The position numbers and the translations under genes were made by a program. From contig CM060709.1 in NCBI GenBank assembly GCA_030686995.1, forward strand, positions 305,514,357-305,578,356: a DNA stretch of 64,000 nucleotides. The letters run 5' to 3'. Every line of letters starts with the position of its first letter. The first letter of the stretch is position 1. This document shows, one piece after another, positions 46,782-58,059 of the stretch. The notes under the pieces were generated by a model, which made no database searches, was not told the origin of the DNA, and saw only the letters and a program-made list of their open reading frames with translations. This stretch comes from Artemisia argyi (taxonomy: Eukaryota > Streptophyta > Magnoliopsida > Asterales > Asteraceae).

Positions 46782-49611
46782 CTTTCCTTTTTCTTTGAGA
46801 TACCAAAAAAACAACAATTAACTTAAGCCCCTAAAATATCACTAGCAACTATGCTGCTCATAAACTACAATTTCCGTTTGATGGCTCAGATAATTTCTTG
46901 TATTGAGAAGTAGTGCAAGAACAATTAACTTAAGCGCCTAAAAATATTAGAGTTTATAAAGATGGTTCTCAGAATCACCATATCTTGTTTCTGACCCAGA
47001 AGAGTAGAATGACTACTGCAAGGACGATTGCAACAGGAGCGTATTTCCGGATCAAGGCCTGCAATTAGATATTGTAAATAAACAAATGGTGAGTACAAAT
47101 TATATATGCACAACCTATATATGGTGGCACAGAACACACAATCATATAATGAATAACAGATGGCGAGTACGAATGTCAAATTTCCATGCTGGTAGACTTG
47201 GCTCATTTTCGGTCTACAGTAAGATAACTATTATATAAGCTAACTTACAAGCCTTAACAGTTGCGAACACTTGGTTAATAAATCTTAGTTTTATGAATAA
47301 CACAGTATATTCCATCTTAGAAGTCAAATCATACTAACCTGTCGATTTAGATCTCTTGCTTTGTCAGCATAGATACGAGATTCTGAAGTTAATCGGCTTG
47401 ACATTCGACTGACCTCTGCAAAAGTACATAATTTGACAATCTTAATCAATAAAGACACTTCTGGAATGGTGAAAACTGTAACTACCATCAAATGGGTGGA
47501 TTTTCAAATTTTAGTAATCATATTCACATGCTTGGGGATAAGTTTTTACAGTTAACCTGAAGTCAGCTATCAGCTTTGACCATATGTTTACATTCTTATT
47601 ACATCCTCATTAACTTTCTATGAGTATCGAGTACAACTTCATTAAGAAGTTATTAACTGACAGCAACAATAATCCTTCAGTTTATTATGCAAGATATTCT
47701 GCAATACCACATTACCAGCTATGATAGTATGATGTGCCATCAATCACTCAAACGCATAACAAGCTAGGGGTCAATCATGCATCAGGCAGTAGACTCACAT
47801 ATAATTTGATGTCCTAATACTTGAAAGTGTGTCTTCAGAAATAAGAAACATATACTTTGCTCTTATGTTATATTTTACTTAAAGATATGTTTGCAATAGA
47901 TTCTATTTTTGAGAAATGTATTTAAATTCTAGGCATGTATATTGGATATGAGTGTCACTAATCTAACAAAAGCTTAGACTATAGAGTGTCTAAAAAGAAC
48001 ATAAGATACAGTTCTAAAGAGAACTTACGGTCCAACTTTTCACCAACGCCAAGAACTTCCTGCACATTACGGGTCATAATCTGGTGTACTTCATAAAGCT
48101 CATCATTCAACTTGGAAACATTCCTTTGAGTTCTCGTGTCCTGATACAACTTCTTCGTTCTTTGTATAAATGTATCTATCCACACACAAAAACGACAGGA
48201 ATATTGGGTTAGGTTCAGCAGGATATAAACATGTATTTTAGTTACTTGTGTAAAAACCAAAAGATATAACATGTACCAAATTTGATAAAAGCATAAGGTC
48301 TTGCTGCAGTTTCAATTTGATCTGCATAACCCCTCTCAAATTCGTTCTTAAGATCTTCAAGGTATTGAAAAGCAAGCTTTTTTGGATAAGCACGGTCGCA
48401 CATAGTCAAATAACATACCCGCCCTTCAATGATATAGCTGAAAATTGGGTTAAGATAAACCGATAAAGGAACTTCAACAAAGTACGTTGTAATTACTACA
48501 AACTATAACTTAGCACACGACATATACAACACGTTTTAAACGAAATAAAAACAAAGTGGAGGATACTGGAAAAGGTAAGGGCCGGTTTCAACAGACATTC
48601 GAGACGCTTCATTGTGTCCTCTTGAAAGGTTCTTAAACAAGGCCTTAACTTGCTGTTTATAGAAGTCTGCATCTTGCATATCGCGCCCATCATCCATTCC
48701 TTCAGCTAACGGAAGGCCATCAGTGACACGAGCAATCATCGTCAGCTTCACCATCTTTACTTTAAGAAGCTATCAGCTATCCAAAATTATCAACAAAATA
48801 TGTTACTCAAAAGTACTATTACATAAACACTACCATAAAACGTATTTGTATTGTAATAACATATATAGAATCCGTCTAGCGTTAACATATATACTAAATC
48901 TATAAAAACCATCAAACTTCACGCACCATATCAATTTCAAAAAACACATAAGACAAGTGCATTAGCTCAAAAGCTCTTACTGTACACACAAAAGTAAATA
49001 AGTGTGGTGGTAAGTTGACTGGTAGGGGTCGAAACATAAATCACATGTCCTACATACATGTCCGTATTAAGAACCGTTATGGATGCAGTTTTGCTGTTTA
49101 AAGTAGTCGTAATCATAAAATCAGCTATTCACATTTACATGTAAAACGAACCTGAATACTAGAGTCAGTTTTGCTACAACTACTCCTTAACTAACTATTT
49201 AACCCCATAAATAATCCGATAATTATACGCAGTTTCACTAAACGTAGAGGGTTTTTGGGATCGCTTATGTTTCTGCTTATAAACAAATAAGCACTTCAGG
49301 ATAGAGTTTTGCTATTATCAAATAAGCATCTCTCAACCCATTTACTAAAAACTGCTTATTTTGCGCAGATAAGCGGAAGTAATTTGGATGATCCAAACAC
49401 TCCAAACTGCCTATCTGTTATAAATATGCAATCCCAAACACCCTCCTAATCAAATACTAATGACTTCCATAAAACACAATGCCAAACACCCCCCATAAGA
49501 TTCAACTCACAAGTCACAAACACCCAGTAATTAAAATATAAAATGGGCTTATTACCACATTAAAGATCAATATTTTATTAGTACCAAAAAAACAGCATTA
49601 CAAGGATAATT
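46455..49611. repeat. SEC22 duplication block 2 (parental side)
   Basis: Direct copy of 39911-42991. Homology ends at 49611, 27 bp before the 5' splice site of the noncoding first exon, which only this locus retains. Confidence 0.88.
46975..48754 (-). CDS. SEC22: SEC22 vesicle SNARE, copy 2 (complete locus)
   Basis: Coding exons 48754-48567, 48437-48277, 48175-48029, 47415-47339 and 47058-46975; same exon lengths as copy 1 (188, 161, 147, 77, 84 nt) and 218 residues. Longin domain, SNARE motif and tail anchor are intact, with ESRIYADKA in the SNARE helix (Arg as usual for plants) and AIVLAVVILLFW in the anchor. A noncoding exon (about 49638-49720) joins through an intron of about 0.85 kb to just before the ATG. 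The protein is predicted to sit in ER/Golgi membranes and drive vesicle fusion. This copy is taken as the parent because it keeps the promoter side. Confidence 0.94.
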
Positions 49612-49637
49612 TAATTTTATTTAACAATAAAAAGTAC

Positions 49638-49725
49638 CTGAAGGTTTAATATTAATTCTGTTGAGCGAATTAAAATCAAATTGTGAGGGTTTTGGAACAA
49701 GATTGATTGAGAATTGGGGAATTTT
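49638..49725 (-). other. 5' UTR exon of SEC22 copy 2
   Basis: Minus strand: CTCACAATTTGATTTTAATT...ACCTTCAG|GTACTT, a good 5' splice site. The matching acceptor region (TTTTGGATAG) lies just before the ATG. Not directly proven without cDNA. Confidence 0.6.
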
Positions 49726-49760
49726 TTTATTTTTATTCTTTTTACCGGTAAAAAAATCAA

Positions 49761-49770
49761 ATATAAATAA
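49761..49770 (-). promoter_or_regulatory. TATA-like box of SEC22 copy 2
   Basis: Minus strand TTATTTATAT about 40 nt upstream of the predicted noncoding exon and only about 35 bp from the edge of the foldback element at 49805. Confidence 0.45.
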
Positions 49771-49804
49771 CCACAACTATGTTATACTTGGGTGATTAAA
49801 AATA

Positions 49805-50986
49805 GAGTAAACTTCATTTTTGGTCCTTGTGGTTTGCTGGGTATTTCATTTTTGGCCCAATTTTTCAAAAAGTTTTGGATTCAGTCCAAAAGTTATAGTT
49901 TCGTTCCACTTTCAGTCCATTTTAATAATGACGTTAGTTCTATTAGTTAAGTCCAGTCGTCAAAAGGCAATGTTAGTCCTTTATACTAACAGTCGTTTGC
50001 AAGGTTAGTCCTTTATACCAACGATCATTAGCAACTTTTGCAATGTTAGTCCTTTATACAAACGATCGTTTTTATATACGCTTTTATACACGTTTTTATA
50101 CATGTTTTTATATACGCTTTATACACATTTTTATACACATTTTTACACACGTTTTTATAAAAATTATCATACACATTTTTATATATGTTTTTATACACAT
50201 TTTTACATGTGTTTTAATACACGTGTGTATAAAAACGTGTATAAAAAAGTATATAAAAACGTGTATAAAAACGTATATAAAAACGTGTATAAAAACGTGT
50301 ATAAAACGTGTATAAAAACGTGCATAAAAACGTGTATAAAAACGTATATAAAAATGTGTGTAAAAACGTGTATAAAAATGTGTGTAAAAACGTGTGTAAA
50401 AACGTGTATAAAGCCATGTATAAAAACGTGTCTAAAAACGTGTATAAAAACGTGTATAAAGACGTGTCTAAAAACGTCTGTAAGAACGTGTGTAAAAACG
50501 TGTGTAAAAACATGTATAAAAACTTATATAAAAACGTGTTTAAAAACATTTATAAAACGTGTATAAAAACGTATATAAAACGTGTATAAAAATATGTATA
50601 AAACGTGTATAAAAATGTGTGCAAAAATGTGTATTAAAACGTGTATAAAAAACGTATATAAAAACGTGTAAAAAACATGTACAAAATCGCGTACAAAACG
50701 TGTATAAAAGCGTATATAAAAACGATCGTTTGTATAAAGGACAATCGTTGCAAATTGTTGTAAACGATCGTTGGTATAAAGGACTAACATTGCAAATGAC
50801 TGTTAGTATAAAGGACTAACTTTGCCATTTGACGACTGGACTTAACTAACAAAGCTAACGTCGTTATCAAAATGGACTGGAAGTGGAACGAAACTATCAC
50901 TTTTGGACTGAATTCAAAACTTTTGAAAAATTGGACCAATAATGAAATATCCAGCAAACCTCAAGGACCAAAAATGTAGCTAACTC
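49805..50986. mobile_element. Foldback MULE with internal minisatellite
   Basis: Starts GAGTAAACTTCATTTTTGG and ends CCAAAAATGTAGCTAACTC; TIRs of about 250-300 bp. The 9 bp TSD TTAAAAATA (49796-49804 and 50987-50995) marks a Mutator-like insertion. The centre is filled with a 12 bp minisatellite. The long open frames it contains (MYKNVYKNV-type) come from the repeat and are not genes. It lies directly upstream of the SEC22 copy 2 promoter. Confidence 0.88.
50060..50715. repeat. Minisatellite, unit AAAAACGTGTAT, inverted at about 50215
   Basis: From 50220 the plus strand has around 40 units of a 12-mer AAAAACGTGTAT with variants (ATATAT, GTGTGT). From about 50065 to 50215 the unit is in the opposite orientation (GTTTTTATACAC). 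The switch is at ACACGTGTGT. By eye about two dozen ACGTGT hexamers are present. Confidence 0.9.
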
Positions 50987-51097
50987 TTAAAAATATTAAT
51001 TGTTCCCTTCTTTTTTCTTTTTCTTTTTTTTTTTTTTTAAATATTTTAAGCCACAAGTTTTATGTCTTTTATAGAATTCTCAAAAAGGTGAAGATCG

Positions 51098-51412
51098 GTG
51101 GGATCACCCTGGTCCCATGCATCCTAAGGATGCCAACCGGACCCTCCCCCAAGGACCCGGCCCCAGGCAATGAGCACCTGTCCCAGTGACTGTACTTATC
51201 AGGAGGTGGGCTATGAACCCTGGCCATTTTCTCAAAGAGGCCCTCGCTGACCAGTCAATCTGAGCATTTGCTGTGGGGGGATGGTATCAACAGAGCATGT
51301 GGTCCTGCCCCCATGTGAGGACTTCCCGGTAGATCACCCAAACCGGTACTACTCTCACAATTGGCTCGCTTAACTCTTTAAGCTTTACCCACTAGACCAC
51401 ATTAACCAACGA
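51098..51412 (-). mobile_element. Full-length SINE, same family as 34486-39794
   Basis: Reverse complement begins near GTTGGTTAATGTGG, has box A-like TGGTCTAGTGGGTAAAGC, and shares the GCAAATGCTCAGATTG, CCACCTCCTGATAAGTACAG and GTCCGGTTGGCATCC blocks with the first copy. It reads GACAGGTGCTCATTGCCTGG across the site where the other copy holds the copia element. Short TTATAAAA-like flanks may be the TSD. Nothing else is recognised in 50996-51565. Confidence 0.7.
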
Positions 51413-51565
51413 GATTTTATAACGGAAGATAATTTTAGTGATAAAAAAATGTTTATATGTTATAAATGAAAAGTAATAAAAGTTGATTTGAGGATTAAAC
51501 ATAATGTTTTGAAACTCGATTTGAGAAGAGCGGTTCAACCAGTTTCTGTTCAATAGGAGGAGGAC

Positions 51566-53471
51566 ATGGAAGAAGATGTTAATGGAGACTTGGCCGATAT
51601 AGAAGCCCTCAATTATGATGATTTGGATAGTGTTTCCAAGTTACAAAAATCACAACGATATTCTTGTAGTATTATGAAGGTTAGTAGTACTATGCTATAT
51701 CATGATAATGATTGTGTCTCATTTGAGCATATATTTTTATTGTAACATGAACTACATTTTCGTTGGCAGAAAGTTGAGGATGCGGCTCTTCAGAAGGGAT
51801 CAGATATGTCAAATCAAGGCATGGTTTTGAAAGATGATCCCGAGTACCAACGGATCGTGGAATGTAACACATTGGCAGTTGGCATAGAAAATGAAATTAT
51901 GATCATTTACAATTTCATTCGTGATAAATATCGTCTTAAGTTTCCAGAGCTCGAGTCTCATGTCCACCACCCAATCGACTATGCACGTGTGGTGAAGAAG
52001 ATAGGGAATGAAGTTGACTTAACCGTCGTGGATCTTGAAGGACTGCTGCCATCTGCTATCATCATGGTTATTTCTGTTAAAGCATCAACTACAAGTGGCA
52101 AACTGCTTCCTGAGGATGTCCTTCAGAAGACCATCGAGGCATGTGATCGAGCTCTTACACTCGATGAATCAAAAAAGAAAGTTCTGGACTTTGTTGAAAG
52201 CAGAATGGGCTACATTGCACCCAATCTATCCGCCGTTGTTGGGAGTGATGTCGCTGCAAAACTCATGGAGACAGCTGACGGTCTGGGATCACTTGTAAAG
52301 ATACCAGCTTGTAATGTGTGGCATCTAGGAGCTCAGAAGAAGGCTTTAGCTGGTTTTTCCACTGCGACATCTCAGTTTGATGGTTATATTGAGCAAACCG
52401 AGGTCTTCCAGACTACACCTCCAGCTCTCAAGAAGCGTGTGTGTCACCTTTTGGCTGCAAAATCAACCCTTGCAGCACGTGTAGACTTTTTAAGAGGGGA
52501 TCCTTCTGGAAGCCGAGGAAGAACATATCGGGAATATATTCGTAAAAAGATTGAGAAGTGGCAAGAGCCACCGCCTGCAAAGCAGCCTAAACCACTCCCG
52601 GTCCCTGATTCTGTACCCAAGAAGAAAAGAGGTGGGCTTCGCCTTCAGAAAATGAAGGAGAGGTGAGTATCCTGATGGCATTCTTGGACATAATATCAAA
52701 GACGCCATAATTTTTTGTGACTTGTTTTACTTTTTTAAAATCAGGTATGCAATTACGGACATGCGGAAACTTGCAAACAGAATGCCGTTTGGAATACCTG
52801 AAGAGAGCTCATTGGGTAAGTTCATTCTTTGACATTTGGAAGTTTATTCAAGTTGTGGCTCATGGTTCTTTTTTGCATATGGCATCTCTATTGTAGCAGT
52901 TCTTGTAATGGTGTTTTGACGTGATTATAGGAGATGGACTTGGAGAAGGATATGGTATGCTTGGACAGGCTGGAAACGGGAAGTTGCGTGCATCAGTCGG
53001 AGAAAGCTTGCTGCCAAAGTTGACAAGAAGTATGCTTTTAAGATAATTCTTCTGTTATTTTTGTTTCTTGTATTTTTTTTAATATACGTTCTTATCCAAC
53101 ATGCTTGATTTTTACACCTTCAGGTTCAAGGTCAACCAATATAGTAGTGGTGGGGCTACCTCTGGCCTGATCTCGAGTTTGGCTTTCACACCTGTTCAGG
53201 TCTGTTATCTATCTTACCGTTCCTTGTGTGTATAGTGCAAGTTTAAGTAGTCTTCTAATTGTTGTCCTTGTGCAATTATATTGGGTCAAATACTAGTGAC
53301 TAATGGAGATTGAAAAGTAATAGTGTAATCTCTGGTTTGTAACTTGATGTTTTACGTATGCAGGGGATTAATCTTATAGATCCACAGGCAAACGCTAATA
53401 GACTAGGGAGTGGAACTCAAAGCAAATACTTCTCAGAAACAGGAATGTTTTCAAAGATCAACAGGTTCTGA
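51566..53471 (+). pseudogene. PRP31: PRP31 splicing factor homologue, truncated and frameshifted
   Basis: Exons 51566-51679, 51770-52662, 52745-52815, 52931-53029, 53124-53199, 53364-53471, all GT-AG. PRP31 is a U4/U6 snRNP protein needed for tri-snRNP assembly. The Nop domain is clear (LESHVHHPIDYARVVKKIGN, VLDFVESRMGYIAPNLSAVV, KIEKWQEPPPAKQPKPLPVP). Exon 4 breaks frame: where relatives have an AAGCAAGC-type sequence this gene has a single AAGC (53003-53007), a net loss of 4 nt. Reading then ends at TGA 53168-53170, losing about 60 C-terminal residues, although exons 5 and 6 still encode the expected SSLAFTPVQ and FSETGMFSKI in the other frame. The N-terminus also starts about 40-50 residues short and several conserved Nop positions differ. 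A truncated isoform is possible; a decaying paralogue is more likely. Confidence 0.8.
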
Positions 53472-53571
53472 ACCTAATGGAAACCAGTAGTATGGACTTA
53501 GCTTGCGCACCATATGTTTTTTCGATGGTTTGATTTCATTTTGTAATCTTGAAGTGAGTAGCACCACACAG

Positions 53572-53650
53572 AGGCGGACCTAGGCATGTGCTAGGTGGTG
53601 CCCGGGAACCACCTTGGCTGGAAAAATCTTTTAGAAGCGATACAGAAACT
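53572..53650. repeat. Transposon-end-like GAGGCGGACCTAGG segment
   Basis: Sequence of the GGCGGACC type found at ends of plant hAT MITEs (compare 5150). No partner end or TSD found. Confidence 0.3.
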
Positions 53651-53904
53651 TTTTCAGGACCTACCACCGAAAAAGAATTCACCTTTTGTTTTATGGATAA
53701 AGTAACTTTAAGTTGAGTAGAAGTCTTTTTTGGTTGTTAAGCAAACGAACCAATTACTGGTAGTATTTGTATAATTGTATTCGTGTCTTTGAAATTTGCT
53801 TCACATTTCTGTGGTGATATAGCTTTATTATATGTGAATTTGTATAAACGTTACTAGTTTAGTTGATCTATAAAAAGTATATTGTCGATAAGTATTAGGT
53901 AATA

Positions 53905-54690
53905 AACATTTACTAGAACACAAGAACATAACTCAAAGCAGACAGCTGCCTCAAAAATCCAAAATGTTGTATTATGAAAACACACTACTGCAGTTCTGCT
54001 CATATATAACTGTTGCCAAGTGCACCTTTTTCTACACATTCGTTCTCACAAGGGCAAATGCTAGTGAAGCTCGTGGTGTCAAGTGGGGTGGATGATCAAC
54101 TCGAGTGGTACAAATATTTGTGCACAGGGCGGCCAAATAAAAATGTGGCTCCGCCAGGATACTGCATGTTGTTTGACGTAAACATGGGAGTACCAAGTGT
54201 GGCAAACAGGGTTCAAACTCACTAGAAAAAGAATAATAAGAAACCCGAAATTTGAGATATGAGATTTTGAGATGACCATTTAGATTCTGAGTCATTTGTG
54301 CACATAAGGAGAAAATTGGAATACTTTCATTAAAGGATTACAAATCCAACAATAAGGTTTGGCCAATTGGCTAATTAGCTCAAGAAATACAATATACAAC
54401 AAAAAATAGTTCGAAAGCTGACTACCACAACATGAAGAAGATCTACCGCCACAATGTAGATCTTAGACAGATGAAATGCAATCATTCTCTACTTTTTTAT
54501 ATATACCTATAAACGACACAAACACTAACTCATCTCAGCTTTGAGTCACTTCCCTTGCTCCGGAATGATGACAATGAGAAGAACGATCGAGGAGCTGTTG
54601 AGTGGAAACCAAAGTATAAGTGAACGATCAACAACATAACTACTTAATCTAGCTAGAATTTAACCAAAAATAACCATATGATACGAGTCA
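53905..54690. repeat. Source copy of the 44280-45070 duplication
   Basis: Contains the terminal CIP7-like exon in its proper gene context, so this is the likely source. Copy offset is about 9.6 kb. Confidence 0.85.
54060..54222 (+). pseudogene. Galactose oxidase-like (GLOX) C-terminal fragment, copy 2
   Basis: Same fragment as 44420-44612 (NKNVAPPGYCMLFDVNMG then VPSVANRVQ). The WVQ tryptophan is Arg here. It lies just downstream of the CIP7-like gene on the opposite strand. Confidence 0.65.
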
Positions 54691-57600
54691 TAAAAAAAAT
54701 TCTTAAGTTTATAGCAAATGCAATCCATACCTATGCAGCTTTGCGCTAAGGGGTGTTTACATTGTGTTTTAAAAAGTTATTACTGTATATTCAGAATCTG
54801 ATGATAATATATGTAACTATTTGACCCCCTAAATAATCAGATACTCGGAATCAGTTTCACTATATCCAGAAACTATAACTTAATTATCGCCGACTTGACA
54901 CAATGACTAGATAATCACTTTTTACACATCATGCGAAACATCCTCAAATTATACAACTACGGTTAATTACATTCAATATTGAGATTAAAAAGATTAACAT
55001 TACTCTTATTATGTATATAGTCGTACCTTTAATAGAGCTCCCAGAAAGATCCTCCCTCTGCCTGAAGTCCGTTGGAGGTGTCGGAATTGAGCTCTGAAAC
55101 GTATTTACTGAAATATAGAGACCAAAAAATGTTAAACATGGAAATTTCTAAAGCAGAAAATAGTATAAGAAACAAGCGAGATCACCTTGATCACTATAAA
55201 AATCGGTTTCGTTAAAGCTGCCTTCATGCAAAAACCCTATTCTCGACTTTCTTAACTCGTCTGATGACCGATTAGAAACATCTTTTCCATCTTCCGTATC
55301 GTCATCTCCCTCAGAAGTTGTAACAGAAACCCAATCAGCCAAATTGTCACTTCCACGGCTTTTCCTTCCGAATTTTAACAACCGTTTAAATCCTTTTGTC
55401 ATATCCTTACGAGATTGGAGAGCAGAAGACGAGTTTGCAACAAGAATATCTTTTTGAGTATTTCCCCATTTTTTCCTCATACGAGCAATGTCTGTTTCTT
55501 CTTCTGCTTGATTAAAATTCCAAGGTTGGGCAGGAGCATCGTTATCCGAAGCCTCGTGTGTATAAGAGAAAGACTGGTTGATACGAGTGTTCCATGACAT
55601 CGGACTTTCACCCGGTGAATCTTGCACAGACGGTAATTCAGTCGTTACGATGGGGTCCGTTTGTCCGTTTATTTGATGGTCCATCCCTTCCTCTACTAAA
55701 TCTTGAGCGTCAAGTTTCGTGAAGTCAAACTCTTCTTCGTCATCATAATCTTCTCCGTTCCTCATAGCTTCAAGTACCATAGACGCTTTCATTTTTGCTA
55801 TACTGTTACTCTTCCTATGAAACGACCTTTTGTAAACAGGTTCAGTAACGACTTCTGAGCTCTCAGTGGGAGTTGGGGTATTTTTCCTTAACAAACTGGA
55901 CCGTCCCGGTTTCTCTTCCTTGAAAGGTGGCGGCTCCTCGTTGGTACTTCGGCTACGTGTATGGGTTCTCATCTGAGACCGCGCAGCTGCTTTGCTTGCT
56001 ACAGAATACGGTTTAGTATTTTCTTTTCTCAAGTCTGAAAAATTCGGGACCGACTGAACAAGAGGGTTATCTGGCGGTACTCGACGTTTCCCCGAACCTG
56101 AGGCTAATTTAGAACCGGATCTCGGAACTGGTGCAGCGGGGGTACGCGGCGTGGATGTAGAGGGATTCTTGACCGGTAATGGTTTCTTACCTCGAGAAAC
56201 ACCGTTCCCATTACCTAAATCTTCATCATCTTCAAGCTGCCCAAAATCCAACGGTTGTTCCCGTTTCATAGCAGAACGAGCATTAAATGATCTCAACCGT
56301 TCAGCACGTCGACGCGTGCTAGATACAGAATCATCATGTCTATCTGCAGACCATGAAAGTTTGGCTTTTATTTCAGCACTTCTATCATGCATAGCTTTCA
56401 GGCGAGCTTCATTTTGTGCTTTATTAGTACCAGATTGTTCTTTTAATCTTTCCTCTCGTTTCTTCATGTAACTCTCGTAAAATTTCCCTCGTGAATCATC
56501 AGAAAACGGGACCTCAGAAAAACTTCGTTGAAGCGCGTCTCGGGGATTCTGACTGTCTACTTGTGTGAATTGAACTGGAGATCTAAATTCGGTTTTTGGC
56601 TCAAACTCAAAAACTGGAGTCAGAGTTGGAGCCGGTTCCGGTTCCGGTTCCTGTTCCGGTTCTTCAGATGGCTTACTTCGACCACGCGTGGTATTAGATT
56701 GATCGCCAGGACCTCTAAGTTTATGCTCGGCGAAAAGCTTCTCGAGTTCATTTGCTTTCAGCTTAAGCTCGTCGTTAAGTTCTTGGTTCCCTTTTAGTTG
56801 CCTCGACTTAGGCAATTGTTCAACAACAGGTTCTAATGGCTTTATATTACTGCTTCCGTCCCTCAAAACTTTTGGTTTTTGAAGCCGAGATTCGCTAAAT
56901 AGTTTCCTGTCAGTCTCCTGAGTTTCTGCGGAATTATTGCTCCGGGATTGGGAACGTAACGAACCAATCTCGTTCTCTCTATGCTGAGAAGCAGCAAAAG
57001 CTTCCTGAATTTTTGATCCAGAACCCGTATTCTTTGACGGAGCCTTTAGAGCTGGTAGTTTAGAAGCCGGCTCGATTGGTTGTTCAGCAATTGGAGGCTT
57101 AATTTCTTGTTGATTAGTCACACCCAAACGGTCTTGGTTACCAGACTTGATCTGTGTACGAGGTTTTAACCGTGTTTCCATTGAATCGTCTTCCAAATTG
57201 GTTAAGGATGACCAAGACCGAGTCTTTTCCATATTTGAAGTCGGTTGGTTAGAACCAACAGATTCTTCAGAAACCATCCGCCGTAATCCAATACTTGTCT
57301 CCACCAAATTTTCACTCCTGCAAGTACTAGTGCTCGTCTCATCTTTTGACTCAGGTTGACTTTTCTTGACCTCAGTTGGTATCTCGTTTGAAGGAGTTGG
57401 TAACTGGTTTGAAGGAGTTGGTGTCTCGTTTGAAGGCGGCTTTGGGCTGTCAGTTTCCTTCTTCTCGCCACTCAAATCGATGCTCATATCACTAGCACCA
57501 CTCCATCTTCTAAGAACGGATGCATTTGCATTTGTATGTGAAGTATCAGATGAAAGCCTCCGAAGTTCTGGCTTAGCAACTGCAGGTGGTTTGCCGCCAC

Positions 57601-58020
57601 TCCCAGTGGCAGGACCGACCTCTTTTTGCTTGTTCTCAAAAAGACTAATCCTATCTTGCACACTGAGCCGCCTAGACGATGGTTGTGTAGCTGTCTGAGC
57701 CAATGGTTCCTCGGGAGGTACACTACTAACCACCTCTTCTTTTTTTACTACTTGAGAAGTGGAAGGAGGTTTAGTAGGTGGTTCAGGAGTGATAGTTGGT
57801 GAGTCATTATCGATTGACATGTCTGAGGTGTAAGAGCTCCGGATGGCAGATTGGTCTACAAAGCTGGATTTTGACGAGTGTTTGAAAAATTCAGGTCGTC
57901 TGTCCAAGAGTGATATGTATTTGCAGCAAGCTTCACTGCACAAAAAGTAAAAATAAATAAATGAATTAATAAATACGTAACAAATAACAGAAACTATAAA
58001 GCTAGAAAGCATGAAAATAT

Positions 58021-58059
<39 letters not shown>

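Noticed and set aside
50043..50790. Several long open frames of repetitive Tyr-Lys-Asn-Val type on both strands
   Set aside because: They are produced by the 12 bp minisatellite having a length divisible by three; no unique sequence, no gene signals.
55148..58012. Single 954-residue protein starting MLSSFIVSV
   Set aside because: The first 25 or so residues are intron 6 sequence; the true exon starts at 57935 and continues the CIP7-like frame.
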